Origin: an uncultured Eubacterium sp.
GTDB lineage: Bacteria; Bacillota; Clostridia; Peptostreptococcales; Anaerovoracaceae
Length of the DNA stretch: 5,920 nt
Assembly (NCBI GenBank): GCA_947367725.1
Contig: CANBFZ010000127.1
Span: 1 to 5,920 of the forward strand
Reading direction: 5' to 3'
In this document: in pieces, positions 5,845-5,920 of the stretch
Numbering within the stretch: position 1 is the stretch's first letter
How the letters are laid out: every line of letters begins with the position of its first letter
Position numbers and translations under genes: made by a program
The notes under the pieces: generated by a model
The model's database searches: none
What the model was told of the DNA's origin: nothing
Seen by the model: the letters and a program-made list of their open reading frames with translations, nothing else

Positions 5845-5920
5845 GTGCTCCTCCTACTTCTGGTACTTTATTTTTAAGTAACGGGCCTTTGTGTTACTGT
5901 GCTGTCACAGAGGCACCCCC
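5845..5920 (-). promoter_or_regulatory. Upstream region of the FAH-SDR operon with inverted repeats
   Basis: These 76 bases to the right edge hold a strong ribosome binding site (AGGAGGAG, 5855-5848) and three short inverted repeats: AGTAAC/GTTACT (5877-5882 and 5893-5898, 10-base spacer), CTGTG/CACAG (5897-5901 and 5906-5910) and TACTT/AAGTA (5864-5868 and 5876-5880). Some share bases and could not all form together. A weak -10-like TTAAAA (5877-5872, minus strand) has no convincing -35 box. An operator or leader structure is possible but unproven. No other gene is visible here. Confidence 0.3.

Noticed and set aside
1..5920. CRISPR array, insertion sequence, attachment site or tRNA
   Set aside because: No regularly spaced direct repeats, transposase or integrase motifs, terminal inverted repeats with target duplications, or tRNA-like arms were seen.

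Overview
The window looks like a chromosomal segment from a Gram-positive anaerobe of the Bacillota, probably class Clostridia. Evidence: strong AGGAGG-type ribosome binding sites, moderate GC (mid-40s percent by eye), an ECF sigma factor paired with a one-pass zinc-finger anti-sigma factor, and a DUF4037/DUF4125 gene pair of a kind I associate with Clostridia. The genus cannot be fixed from the sequence. I see no insertion sequence, phage gene, CRISPR array, tRNA or rRNA.

Layout. The extreme left edge (37 down to 1, minus strand) holds the first 12 codons of a HAD-superfamily hydrolase, with its own ribosome binding site and a good extended -10 promoter. It diverges from a plus-strand operon (337-2842) encoding a TPR-repeat protein, a DUF4037 protein with a minimal nucleotidyltransferase signature, and a DUF4125 protein. 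The first two genes overlap by ATGA. Upstream of the operon are an extended -10 promoter (TGG-TATACT) and a perfect 8+1+8 palindrome in the expected 5' leader. No terminator separates DUF4125 from the next pair, an ECF sigma factor (2909-3394) and its zf-HC2 membrane anti-sigma factor (3404-4078). A TGTAAC-N16-CGATA sequence just before the sigma gene resembles an ECF-type, possibly autoregulatory, promoter.

A bidirectional hairpin terminator (about 4085-4127) separates these genes from a converging minus-strand operon. That operon reads from 5844 to 4143: a fumarylacetoacetate-hydrolase-family enzyme, then, after a single base, an SDR-family oxidoreductase whose Tyr-x3-Lys catalytic motif is replaced by Ser-x3-Arg.

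How the genes may work together. The sigma and anti-sigma proteins should form an envelope-signal switch. The FAH and SDR proteins probably act in catabolism of a keto-acid, sugar-acid or aromatic-derived compound. The TPR/DUF4037/DUF4125 set is the least understood part: a probable nucleotidyl-transfer enzyme with a TPR scaffold and a conserved partner of unknown function, and the best candidate here for an undescribed system.
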